A stretch of 6,931 bases of DNA from Bacillota bacterium. GTDB lineage: Bacteria; Bacillota; Clostridia; Christensenellales; Aristaeellaceae. The stretch spans positions 1 to 6,931 of the forward strand of contig JAGVSV010000032.1 of assembly GCA_019137115.1 (NCBI GenBank). Direction: 5' to 3'. Shown piece after piece: positions 1-6,397 of the stretch; positions within the stretch are counted from its first letter, which is position 1, and each line of letters starts with the position of its first letter. The notes under the pieces are model-generated. The model was not told where the DNA came from. It did no database searches and saw nothing but the letters and a program-made list of their open reading frames with translations. Both the position numbers and the translations under genes were made by a program.

Positions 1-2003
1 GGGACGTATTCGGCCTGAACGACACGGTGGCGGACTTTGACATCCTCGCCAACCGGCCGGACTGCCTGAGCGTATGGGGCATCGCGCGGGAAACGGCGGC
101 GGTGCTTGACGAACCCTTCCGCATTTCCGCGCTGGATTATGAGGAGCACGCTCCGCACATCGAAACGCTTGCCAACGTGACGGTGCTGGAGCCGGAATTA
201 TGCCCGCGTTACGCCGCCCGGGTGGTCAGCAATGTGCGCATCGGCCCCTCGCCGCAGTGGCTGCGCAGTTACCTGCACGCGGCCGGGATGCGCGCGATCA
301 ACAACATCGTTGACATCACCAACTACGTGATGCTGGAAACCGGCCACCCGATGCACGCGTTTGACCTGAATCAGGTCAATGGCCGGCCCAACTACGTGAT
401 GCTGGAAACCGGCCACCCGATGCACGCGTTTGACCTGAATCAGGTCAATGGCCGGCACATCATCGTGCGCAAGGCCAGCGCGGGCGAGGCGCTGACCACG
501 CTGGACGGCAAAACCCATGCAATGGCCGGCGGCGAGCTGGTGATCTGTGATGAGCAGGGCCCGACCGGCTTTGCGGGCATTATGGGCGGCATGGAAAGCG
601 AGATCACCGACAAAACGCATGCAATTCTGTTTGAATGCGCGGCCTTTGACCGCACCTCGATCCGCCTGACCGCGCGGCGGCACGGCATCCGCACCGAATC
701 CGGCGCGCGCTTTGAGCGCGGCGTGGCTCCGGCCACGGTGATGGCCGCCCTTGACCGCGCCTGCCACCTGGTGCAGGCGCTGGATGCCGGGGATATCCTG
801 GAGGGGTGCATCGACGTGTACCCGAACCCCGTGACCCCCCAAGCGATTGTCGCCTCCGTAAAAGGCATCAGCAGCCTGGCGGGCGTGGACATGGACGGGC
901 AGGAAATGGTATCGTTGCTAAAGCGCCTGCACTTTGAAGCCTCGGTGGACGGTGACCTGTTGACCGCCACGCCGCCCGCCTTCCGCCAGGATGTGGAGAT
1001 GCAGGCTGACCTGTGCGAGGAAGTGCTGCGCCTGGGCGGGTATGACCGCATCCCGTCCACCCTGCTGCGCGGGGAAACTACCCCGGGCTTTGAAAGCGCG
1101 GAGCGCCGCCTGAATCGGAAGCTGGGCACAATCCTCAACGGGCTGGGGCTGAATGAAATCACGACCTATTCGTTCACCAGCCGCAAACAGCTGGCGATGC
1201 TGGGATTCGAGGATTCCGACCCGCGCCTTGCGCCGCTGGAAATCCGCAACCCGCTGGGCGACGACACCGCCGTAATGCGCACCACGCTGATGGCCGATAT
1301 GCTGCGCGTGCTGTCCACCAACATGAACCGCGGCAACAGCCAGGCGCTTTTGTATGAGTTCGGCACGCTGTTTGATGCCTCCGTCCGCACGCAGGAAGGC
1401 CTTGTGCTGGAACGGCAAGCGCTGAGCGTGGGGGGATATGGGGAGGAAGTCGATTTTTACTGGTTGCGCGATGTGGTGCGCACACTGTTGAGCCGCATCG
1501 GCATTGACGCGGACATACAGGCAGGCGGCGAAGCCTGGCACCATCCCGGCCGTTGCGCAAGGCTAACCGACAGTGGCAAGCTGCTGGCCGTGCTGGGTGA
1601 GGTGCACCCATCTGTCCGGGAGCGCTTCGCGCTGCCGGAACGGGCGTTTGCGGGCGAAATCTATCTGGATACGGTGCGGGACTGCGCGGTGCGGCTGGGC
1701 ACGGTGGAAGACCTGCCGCGCACCCCGGCGGTCAGCCGCGATATTGCGCTGGTGCTGCCAGAAACGCAGGAACTGATGCCCGTGTACCGGGAAATCCTTC
1801 GCGCGGGCGGCTCATTGGTCGAGGACCTGACGCTGTTTGACGTGTACCGCTCGGAGCATTTGGGAGCAGACCTCAAATCCGCCGCGTTCTCCCTGACGCT
1901 GCGCGCGCGTGACCGGACGCTGTCCGAAGCGGACATCAACGCGGTGATGGAAAAGGTGGTCGCTGCCGTGAAAACAGCTTTTGGCGCCCAGTTGAGGGCC
2001 TGA
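1..2003 (+). CDS. pheT: Phenylalanyl-tRNA synthetase beta subunit, 5'-truncated by window edge
   Basis: PheT pairs with PheS as the (alpha-beta)2 cytoplasmic enzyme that charges tRNA-Phe; its B3/B4 region hydrolyses mischarged Tyr-tRNA-Phe. The frame is open from base 3 to TGA at 2001-2003 (666 visible residues), so the gene begins upstream. The missing part is the N-terminal tRNA-binding OB fold and the start of the B domains. Visible landmarks in order are: DILANRPDCLSVWGIARE at about 39-92; the B3/B4 region (TNYVMLETGHPMHAFD, later GIMGG and HGIRTESGARFERG) to about 780; the B5 domain with PPAFRQDV and EEVLRLGGYDRIP at about 970-1062; the catalytic-like core with NPLGDDTAVMRTTL at about 1248-1290; and a C-terminal FDX-ACB anticodon-binding domain from about 1710. 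The oddity is a 23-residue exact internal repeat (nt 319-456). Without it, 643 residues plus about 150 missing would match the usual length near 800. Its stop directly abuts the punA stop. Family identification is secure. Confidence 0.97.
   Translation, partial: DVFGLNDTVADFDILANRPDCLSVWGIARETAAVLDEPFRISALDYEEHAPHIETLANVTVLEPELCPRYAARVVSNVRIGPSPQWLRSYLHAAGMRAINNIVDITNYVMLETGHPMHAFDLNQVNGRPNYVMLETGHPMHAFDLNQVNGRHIIVRKASAGEALTTLDGKTHAMAGGELVICDEQGPTGFAGIMGGMESEITDKTHAILFECAAFDRTSIRLTARRHGIRTESGARFERGVAPATVMAALDRACHLVQALDAGDILEGCIDVYPNPVTPQAIVASVKGISSLAGVDMDGQEMVSLLKRLHFEASVDGDLLTATPPAFRQDVEMQADLCEEVLRLGGYDRIPSTLLRGETTPGFESAERRLNRKLGTILNGLGLNEITTYSFTSRKQLAMLGFEDSDPRLAPLEIRNPLGDDTAVMRTTLMADMLRVLSTNMNRGNSQALLYEFGTLFDASVRTQEGLVLERQALSVGGYGEEVDFYWLRDVVRTLLSRIGIDADIQAGGEAWHHPGRCARLTDSGKLLAVLGEVHPSVRERFALPERAFAGEIYLDTVRDCAVRLGTVEDLPRTPAVSRDIALVLPETQELMPVYREILRAGGSLVEDLTLFDVYRSEHLGADLKSAAFSLTLRARDRTLSEADINAVMEKVVAAVKTAFGAQLRA
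319..456 (+). repeat. Perfect 69-bp x 2 tandem duplication inside pheT
   Basis: Bases 319-387 and 388-456 are identical and directly adjacent. Base 318 (a) differs from 387 (c), and base 388 (c) differs from 457 (a), so the repeated tract is exactly two units with no extra shared base. The period of 69 is 23 codons, so the reading frame is kept. The protein reads NYVMLETGHPMHAFDLNQ twice, with VNGR then a hybrid Pro codon (387-389) at the junction. PheT relatives carry this segment once, followed by an IVVR-like strand, as in the HIIVRKA after copy 2. Perfect identity means either a very recent event or an artefact of assembly; the sequence alone cannot separate the two. Confidence 0.97.
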
Positions 2004-2843
2004 TTACAGCGCTTCCGCCGCTTCCTCCTGGATGCCGTCAATGATGGCGTCCAGCAGCGATGAGAACTTCTCGCGCGTCCTTTCCCCCATCGCCAGCACC
2101 TCTTCATGGTTGATGGGCTCATCCAGCACGCCGGCGGCCATGTTGGTGATGCTGCTGACGCCCAGCACGCGCATGCCGCTGTGCCGCGCCACGATGGTTT
2201 CCGGCACCGTGGACATCCCGACGGCGTCCGCGCCCAACAGGCGGAGCATCCGGATCTCGGCGGGCGTTTCAAAGCTGGGGCCATTCATCCAGCAGTACAC
2301 GCCCTGCTGCAAGGTGATGTTCAGCTGTGTCGCCTTTTCAAGCGCCATGGCGCGCAATTCGCGGGAGTACGCGTCCGTCATGTCCGGGAAGCGCGGCCCG
2401 AACGCGTCCAGGTTTTTCCCGCGCAACGGGTTGCGCCCGGACATGTTGATGTAATCCGTGATCAGCATCAGATCGCCGGGGGCGAAATCCGTGTTGACGC
2501 CGCCGGCGGCATTGGTGAGGATCAGCGTTTTGACGCCCAGCAGCGACATCACGCGGATGGGCATGGTCACCGAATCCATGCCGTACCCCTCATAGCTGTG
2601 AAAACGGCCGGACATGATGATCACCCGCTTGTCCCGTAAGGTGCCCGTCGCGAACTCCCCCGCGTGGCCTTCCACGGTGGAAACCGGGAAGCCCGGAATG
2701 TCGCTGTAGGCGATGCGGCGCGCGCCGATCAGCGCGTCCCCAAAGCCGCCCAGGCCGCTGCCCAGCACAATGCCGATGTCCGCTTTCCCGCATGCGCGGC
2801 GCACGACGGACGCGGCCTTTTTGTACGCCTTGATGGTGATCAT
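2004..2843 (-). CDS. punA: Purine nucleoside phosphorylase, trimeric PNP family
   Basis: The enzyme cleaves purine (deoxy)ribonucleosides with phosphate, giving free base and (deoxy)ribose-1-phosphate, in the cytosol. The 279-residue length fits the trimeric class (human enzyme 289), called PunA/PupG in Firmicutes. Visible active-site motifs are: phosphate-loop GSGLG at 28-32; GH at 59-60; RFHSYEGY at 80-87, with the R, H and Y equivalent to human R84, H86 and Y88; NAAGG at 111-115; GPSFETPAE at 188-196, with E192 matching human E201; GMS at 209-211; and TN at 233-234. Asn234 corresponds to human N243 and predicts preference for 6-oxopurines (inosine, guanosine). The ATG at 2841-2843 overlaps the deoB stop as ATGA and has GGAGGGG at 2849-2855 with 5 nt spacing, so it is translationally coupled to deoB. 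The product sugar phosphate is the substrate of the upstream gene's enzyme. TAA at 2004-2006 abuts the pheT stop. Confidence 0.96.
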   Translation of the reverse strand: MITIKAYKKAASVVRRACGKADIGIVLGSGLGGFGDALIGARRIAYSDIPGFPVSTVEGHAGEFATGTLRDKRVIIMSGRFHSYEGYGMDSVTMPIRVMSLLGVKTLILTNAAGGVNTDFAPGDLMLITDYINMSGRNPLRGKNLDAFGPRFPDMTDAYSRELRAMALEKATQLNITLQQGVYCWMNGPSFETPAEIRMLRLLGADAVGMSTVPETIVARHSGMRVLGVSSITNMAAGVLDEPINHEEVLAMGERTREKFSSLLDAIIDGIQEEAAEAL

Positions 2844-4015
2844 GTTTTCCCCTCCATTATCTGGTTTAAAAATGTAGTGGCGTCAAACCGCTCGGGCGCG
2901 CCGAAATAATCGGCGACGGTGGCCGCGACATCGGCAAACGTGGCGCGGGTGCCCAGGTCGATGACCTTATTCATCCAACGGCCATATGCCAGCAGCGGCA
3001 CATACTCCCGCGTGTGGTCGGTGCCCCTGAAGGTGGGATCGCAGCCGTGGTCTGCCGAGATCAGCAGCAAGTCGTCCTTCCCCAGCAGGGCAAGCACGTC
3101 CGGCAGCTGGCGGTCAAAGGTTTCCAGCGCCTGCGCGTAATGCTCCACATCGCGCCGGTGCCCGTGGTGCATGTCAAAATCCACCAGGTTGACGAACAGC
3201 AACCCGTCAAAATCGGTTTTCAGAAAGTTGATCATCGACGCCATGCATTCGGCGTTGCCTTCGGCATGATCGCTGTCGGTCAAGCCCCTATGGGCGAAAA
3301 TGTCCTCGATCTTGCCCACGCCGATGGTATCCAGCCCTTTGGCTTTCAGCACGTCCAGGATGGTTTCCCCGATGGGTGTCAGCGAGAAATCCCGGCGCTC
3401 CGGCGTGCGCGCATACGCACCATTGCGTTTCCCCGCAAAGGGTCTTGCGATCACTCGTCCGACGCCCAGCGGCCCGGTCAGCATGCCCCGGGCGATTTCG
3501 CAGATTTCGTACAGCCGGTCCAGCGGGATCACGTCCACGTGCGCCGCGATCTGGAACACACTGTCCGCGGACGTGTAGACGATCGGGTAGCCGGTCTTAA
3601 CATGCTCATCCCCCAGCTGGTTGATAATGGTGGTGCCGCTGGCGGCGATGTTGCCCAGCGTGCGCGTGCCGATCATTTGCTCAAAACGCGCGATAAACTC
3701 CACCGGAAAACCGTCCGGAAACGTGGGGAACGCCTGCTCCAACCGAATGCCTGCCAGTTCCCAATGACCGGTGGTGGTGTCCTTGCCCGGCGATTTCTCG
3801 GCCATCCGGCCAAAGCCCCCGCGCGCCTGCGGGTCAGGGGCAAGGCCGACGGCGCTGATATGGCCCAGCCCCAGTGACAGCATGTTGGGCACATCCAGCC
3901 CGCGCGCCTTCACAATGTTGCCCAGCGTGTTGGCGCCTTCATCCCCATACAGCGCGGCGTCCGGCAGTTCACCCGCACCCACGCTGTCCAGCACGATCAA
4001 TATGACTCGCTTCAT
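2840..4015 (-). CDS. deoB: Phosphopentomutase
   Basis: The enzyme interconverts ribose-1-phosphate and ribose-5-phosphate (and the deoxy forms), linking nucleoside breakdown to central carbon metabolism. It belongs to the alkaline-phosphatase-like, two-metal (Mn) superfamily; the Bacillus name is drm. At 391 residues it is close to the family's usual 390-400. By comparison with the Bacillus cereus enzyme, the metal ligands are D10 (in VLDSVGAGELPDA), D281 and H286 (in VDFDMHHGHRRD), D322 and H323 (in SADHGCDP), and H334 (in GTDHTREYVP). The phospho-accepting Thr is T80 in GKDTTTGHWE. The frame extends upstream to an ATG at 4045, but I place the start at 4013-4015. There MKRVILIVLDSVG begins as in relatives, and GGAGGG lies 4 nt upstream, whereas the 10 extra residues are unlike the family and cross the predicted promoter. 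It is first in an operon with punA, the same order as Bacillus drm-pupG. Confidence 0.96.
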   Translation of the reverse strand: MKRVILIVLDSVGAGELPDAALYGDEGANTLGNIVKARGLDVPNMLSLGLGHISAVGLAPDPQARGGFGRMAEKSPGKDTTTGHWELAGIRLEQAFPTFPDGFPVEFIARFEQMIGTRTLGNIAASGTTIINQLGDEHVKTGYPIVYTSADSVFQIAAHVDVIPLDRLYEICEIARGMLTGPLGVGRVIARPFAGKRNGAYARTPERRDFSLTPIGETILDVLKAKGLDTIGVGKIEDIFAHRGLTDSDHAEGNAECMASMINFLKTDFDGLLFVNLVDFDMHHGHRRDVEHYAQALETFDRQLPDVLALLGKDDLLLISADHGCDPTFRGTDHTREYVPLLAYGRWMNKVIDLGTRATFADVAATVADYFGAPERFDATTFLNQIMEGKT

Positions 4016-4019
4016 ATAA

Positions 4020-4025
4020 CCCTCC
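4020..4025 (-). promoter_or_regulatory. Shine-Dalgarno site fixing the deoB start
   Basis: On the minus strand this reads GGAGGG, 4 nt before the ATG at 4013-4015. It decides in favour of this ATG over the in-frame ATG 30 nt upstream. It also overlaps one arm of the palindrome at 4023-4036. Confidence 0.85.
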
Positions 4026-4036
4026 AGTTGACTGGA
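4023..4036. promoter_or_regulatory. Candidate operator palindrome at deoB start site
   Basis: TCCAGTTGACTGGA is a 6-bp inverted repeat with a 2-bp centre. It runs from the last base of the deoB -10 element across the expected transcription start into the Shine-Dalgarno site. A repressor dimer could sit there, or it could form a small leader hairpin. A 6-bp arm can also arise by chance, and I do not recognise it as the site of a known regulator. Confidence 0.3.
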
Positions 4037-4065
4037 TTGTACCACGCCTTCCCGGTGCGTGTATA
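4036..4065 (-). promoter_or_regulatory. Predicted sigma-A promoter for deoB-punA
   Basis: Read on the minus strand, TATACA at 4065-4060 (4 of 6 matches to TTGACA) is followed by an 18-nt spacer. Then comes an extended -10 element, TGGTACAAT, with TACAAT at 4041-4036 and TG at 4044-4043. Transcription would start near 4029, leaving a leader of only about 13 nt that just contains the Shine-Dalgarno site. The prediction rests on consensus match and position between divergent genes; no start-site data are available. Confidence 0.6.
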
Positions 4066-4070
4066 CCCGC
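4057..4070. promoter_or_regulatory. Imperfect palindrome over the deoB -35 element
   Basis: GCGTGTATACCCGC is symmetric at 12 of 14 positions (one mismatched pair) around a GTATAC core. It covers the predicted deoB -35 hexamer and ends next to the predicted rlmL -35. Its position suits an operator for one or both promoters, but no known regulator is recognised and chance occurrence is possible. Confidence 0.25.
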
Positions 4071-4100
4071 CTGTCGCAAGCGTGCGCATTGGGCTATAAT
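4071..4100 (+). promoter_or_regulatory. Predicted sigma-A promoter for rlmL
   Basis: A perfect TATAAT lies at 4095-4100. The best -35 candidate is CTGTCG at 4071-4076 (3 of 6 matches) with an 18-nt spacer. Transcription would start near 4107, about 11 nt before the ATG and right at the Shine-Dalgarno-like GAGGTG (4107-4112). The -10 is convincing; the -35 is weak. Confidence 0.55.
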
Positions 4101-4117
4101 GTGCCCGAGGTGACGGT

Positions 4118-5221
4118 ATGTACACATGGTGGGCAACGGCGGCCTTCGGGCTGGAAGGCCAGGTGCGCAGGGAGTTGCAGGCGCTGGGGCTGGCAGGACA
4201 GGCGGAAACCGGCGGCGTGCGGTTTTCAGGATCGGCGCAGGATGGCCTGCTGGCCAACCTGTGGCTGCGCACGGCGGACCGCGTGCTCCTGCTGTTGGCC
4301 GAGCAACAGGTGACTACGTTTGACGCGCTGTTTGAGCTGGTCAAGGGCATCCCATGGGAGGAACATCTGGAGCGTGATGCCGCGTTCCCCATCGCCGCGC
4401 AGTGCGCGCGCAGCCAGCTGATGAGCCCGCGCGACTGCCAGACCATCTCCAAAAAGGCCATCGTAGAACGGCTCAAGAAAACATACCGCGCCGACTGGTT
4501 CCCCGAAACCGGAGCGCAGTACCAGGTGCGCGTCATCCTGCACAACGATGTCGCCAAGATATGCCTGGACGCAAGCGGCGAGGCGCTCAACCGCCGCGGC
4601 TACCGAACATGGACAGGCGAAGCGCCGCTGCGCGAAACGCTTGCCGCGGCGCTGGTCGACCTGTCCCCCTGGGCGCCCGGTTTACCGCTGTACGACCCCT
4701 GCTGCGGCACCGGCACGCTGCTGGTAGAGGCGGCGTTCCGGATGGCCGGCCGGGCGCCGGGGTTGAAGCGAACGTTCGCGATGGAGAGGTGGCGGTTGCT
4801 TGATACCCAGGAAGCGCTGGAATTGCGAGTGCAAGCCCAGTCGCGCTTCAATGTGGCGGCCATCAAGGATATCGCGGGCAGCGATGTGGATCAGGAAGCG
4901 CTGACGCTCTGCAAACGCCACCTGCAACAGGCAGGATTGGGCAACCGGATTGCCGTTTCGCAAGCCGGCGTGCGCGCGCTGTCAGGGCTCAAGGAAGGCA
5001 CGGTCATCCTGACCAACCCGCCCTATGGCGAGCGGATGGGCGAGCGCAAGCAGGCGGAGCAGGTCTACCGCGACCTGTTCGCGCTGCATCTGGCCACGCC
5101 AAAAAGCCGCCTGTGCGTGATCACCGCGCACCCGGGGTTTGAGCGCGTGGTGGGCCGGAAGGCGGCGCGACGGCGTAGGCTGTATAATGGCCGTTTGGAG
5201 TGTGACTTTTTGACTTACTGA
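4118..5221 (+). CDS. rlmL: THUMP-domain class I SAM-dependent RNA methyltransferase, RlmL/YpsC family
   Basis: This is a predicted rRNA guanine-N2 methyltransferase; E. coli RlmL makes m2G2445 in 23S rRNA, and Bacillus YpsC is the closer architectural match. The 367 residues hold an N-terminal ferredoxin-like/THUMP RNA-binding part (about 1-160) and a UPF0020 Rossmann methyltransferase (about 165-360). Motifs seen are: GEAPLRETLAAAL at 167-179; the SAM-binding motif DPCCGTGT at 193-200; the acidic GSDVD at 254-258; and the catalytic TNPPYGER at 299-306, where NPPY marks N-methyltransferases acting on exocyclic amines. It lacks the RlmK half fused in E. coli RlmKL, as is normal for Firmicutes. 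The start is ATG at 4118 with GAGGTG 5 nt upstream. The gene diverges from deoB and its 3' end overlaps rimI by 7 bp. The exact target nucleotide is inferred from the family, so the symbol is less certain than the family call. Confidence 0.9.
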   Translation: MYTWWATAAFGLEGQVRRELQALGLAGQAETGGVRFSGSAQDGLLANLWLRTADRVLLLLAEQQVTTFDALFELVKGIPWEEHLERDAAFPIAAQCARSQLMSPRDCQTISKKAIVERLKKTYRADWFPETGAQYQVRVILHNDVAKICLDASGEALNRRGYRTWTGEAPLRETLAAALVDLSPWAPGLPLYDPCCGTGTLLVEAAFRMAGRAPGLKRTFAMERWRLLDTQEALELRVQAQSRFNVAAIKDIAGSDVDQEALTLCKRHLQQAGLGNRIAVSQAGVRALSGLKEGTVILTNPPYGERMGERKQAEQVYRDLFALHLATPKSRLCVITAHPGFERVVGRKAARRRRLYNGRLECDFLTY

Positions 5222-5712
5222 TCCGTGAAAATCGTTTCCGGTTCGGAAAAATCTGCCTGCGCTGCCGGAAGCTGCTGGCTGACCATCAGCAGCGCATCCT
5301 CGCCGTTGTCATAGTAGCGCTTGCGTCGGTTGACCGCTACAAATCCGTGTGCCTGGTACAGCGCGATGGCCACCTCATTGCTGGTGCGTACCTCCAGCGT
5401 CAGGTAAACAGCGCCCAGGTTGGACGCATACTGCATCAGCGCCTCCATCAGCTTGCGCCCAATGCCCTGTCCCCGCAACGCGGATGTCACTGCGATGTTG
5501 GTGATGTGCCCTTCGTCCAGGATCACGTGCATGCCGGCAAAGCCGACAACTGTATTGTCCACCACCGCCACCAGGTAGCGGGCCACCTTGTTGGTGGTCA
5601 TCTCGCGGGCAAAGGACGCTTTTGACCACGGCGCGGAGAACGTGGCGCGTTCGATGGCGGCCACCTGATCCACGTCTGCCAGCGTCATGCGGCGGATGAG
5701 CAGATCAGACAT
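5215..5712 (-). CDS. rimI: Ribosomal protein S18-alanine N-acetyltransferase
   Basis: This is a GNAT-family acetyltransferase that transfers acetyl from acetyl-CoA to protein N-termini, classically Ala1 of ribosomal protein S18. The 165 residues show the acetyl-CoA loop RGQGIGRKLM at 80-89. They also carry the RimI signature LEVRTSNEVAIALYQAHGF at 106-124, including E107 and Y119, which align with the catalytic E103 and Y115 described for Salmonella RimI. RRKRYYDNGEDALLM follows at 129-143, then a variable tail of about 20 residues. I use the ATG at 5710-5712, where MSDLLIRRM begins the GNAT fold. GAGGG at 5718-5722 lies 5 nt upstream, inside tsaB. An in-frame upstream ATG at 5775 would add 21 unlike residues. 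The start overlaps the end of tsaB by 8 bp, a common bacterial pairing. Its TAA lies inside the end of the convergent rlmL gene. Confidence 0.93.
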   Translation of the reverse strand: MSDLLIRRMTLADVDQVAAIERATFSAPWSKASFAREMTTNKVARYLVAVVDNTVVGFAGMHVILDEGHITNIAVTSALRGQGIGRKLMEALMQYASNLGAVYLTLEVRTSNEVAIALYQAHGFVAVNRRKRYYDNGEDALLMVSQQLPAAQADFSEPETIFTDQ

Positions 5713-6397
5713 TCCTGCCCTCTTTTGCCAGTCGCTCGCGCTCTGCCTGCGGGGCGCGCAGGTACCGGGGCACAAGGTCCGCGCCCGGAATGGCTTGATC
5801 CTGGCGCAGGTACGCCAGCGCGCCCACCGCCCCGGCTTTCAGGTGCATCAGATGGGGCGGTGCAAAGCGTGCCTTGGTGGCCAGGAGGTCCGCAATCGCC
5901 TGGCGGTGGGGTGGCACGCCATCGCCGACAAACAGCAGTTCATCGCCCAATGCCGCCGCGTGTTCCAGAAACTGCGGCAGAGGCACCACCGCGTCCGCCA
6001 TCAGGCGCTCCCCCGCGCGGAAGGCGGCGCCGTACACCTGCCCCGCCCGCGCATCGCGGATGGGACAAACAACGGCACACCGATCCCCCACGCCGCAGGC
6101 AAGCGCTTCCAGCGCGTTCACTCCAATGACGGGGGCCCCTACCGCGCGCGCCAGCCCTTTGGCCGCCGCCACGCCGATGCGCACGCCGGTAAACGAACCC
6201 GGGCCATCCACCACGGCGATCATGGACACATCCTGCGGGGTCATGTTCAGGGATGTGAGCACCTGTTCCACCATCAGCATCAGCGTCTGGGAATGGGTTA
6301 GGCCGTTATGCAGCGTGTTTTCACAGCACAGCGCGCCATCCTTGAGGATCGCCACGCTCAGCGATGGCCCCGATGTGTCCATGGCAAGCAGGTTCAT
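5705..6397 (-). CDS. tsaB: t6A37 threonylcarbamoyltransferase complex dimerisation subunit TsaB
   Basis: TsaB (YeaZ) is an ASKHA-fold, catalytically inactive partner of TsaD. With TsaE it supports transfer of threonylcarbamoyl to A37 of ANN-decoding tRNAs. The 230 residues fit the family. Signatures seen are the N-terminal MNLLAMDTSGPSLSVAI with D7-T8-S9, THSQTLM at 34-40, the hallmark GPGSFTGVRIG at 65-75, DARAGQVY at 115-122, and a C-terminal PRYLRAPQAERER at 210-222. The start is ATG at 6395-6397, because the typical family N-terminus begins there and it overlaps the tsaE stop as ATGA. A longer frame reaching 6535 lies wholly within tsaE and is unlike TsaB. TsaC and TsaD are not in this window and would be encoded elsewhere. 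The close coupling with tsaE fits balanced production of complex partners. Confidence 0.95.
   Translation of the reverse strand: MNLLAMDTSGPSLSVAILKDGALCCENTLHNGLTHSQTLMLMVEQVLTSLNMTPQDVSMIAVVDGPGSFTGVRIGVAAAKGLARAVGAPVIGVNALEALACGVGDRCAVVCPIRDARAGQVYGAAFRAGERLMADAVVPLPQFLEHAAALGDELLFVGDGVPPHRQAIADLLATKARFAPPHLMHLKAGAVGALAYLRQDQAIPGADLVPRYLRAPQAERERLAKEGRNV

Noticed and set aside
198..842. Open frame of 214 codons antisense to pheT that also contains the 23-residue repeat
   Set aside because: The repeat is only the reverse reading of the pheT duplication; there is no recognisable protein or start context.
2004..2040. Possible hairpin terminator after pheT
   Set aside because: Only short 4-bp arms (agcg/cgct) are found, with no run of T on either strand, and the bases are punA coding sequence.
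3014..3877. Long open frame (287 codons) on the plus strand opposite deoB
   Set aside because: It lies entirely antisense to a clear phosphopentomutase, its translation is rich in His, Arg and Gln with no family resemblance, and such shadows are expected in GC-rich coding DNA.
4016..4045. Ten-residue N-terminal extension of deoB to the ATG at 4045
   Set aside because: The extension crosses the predicted -10 element and is not family-like, while the internal ATG has a strong Shine-Dalgarno site and the conserved MKRVILIVLDSVG start.
5183..5188. TATAAT preceded by TG near the 3' end of rlmL, resembling a promoter
   Set aside because: The bases encode the conserved LYNG motif of the methyltransferase, and no plus-strand gene follows in the window; an antisense transcript into rimI cannot be excluded but nothing else supports it.
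5687..6301. Open frame of 204 codons on the plus strand opposite tsaB
   Set aside because: It is a shadow of tsaB with a low-complexity His/Arg-rich composition and no plausible family or ribosome binding site.
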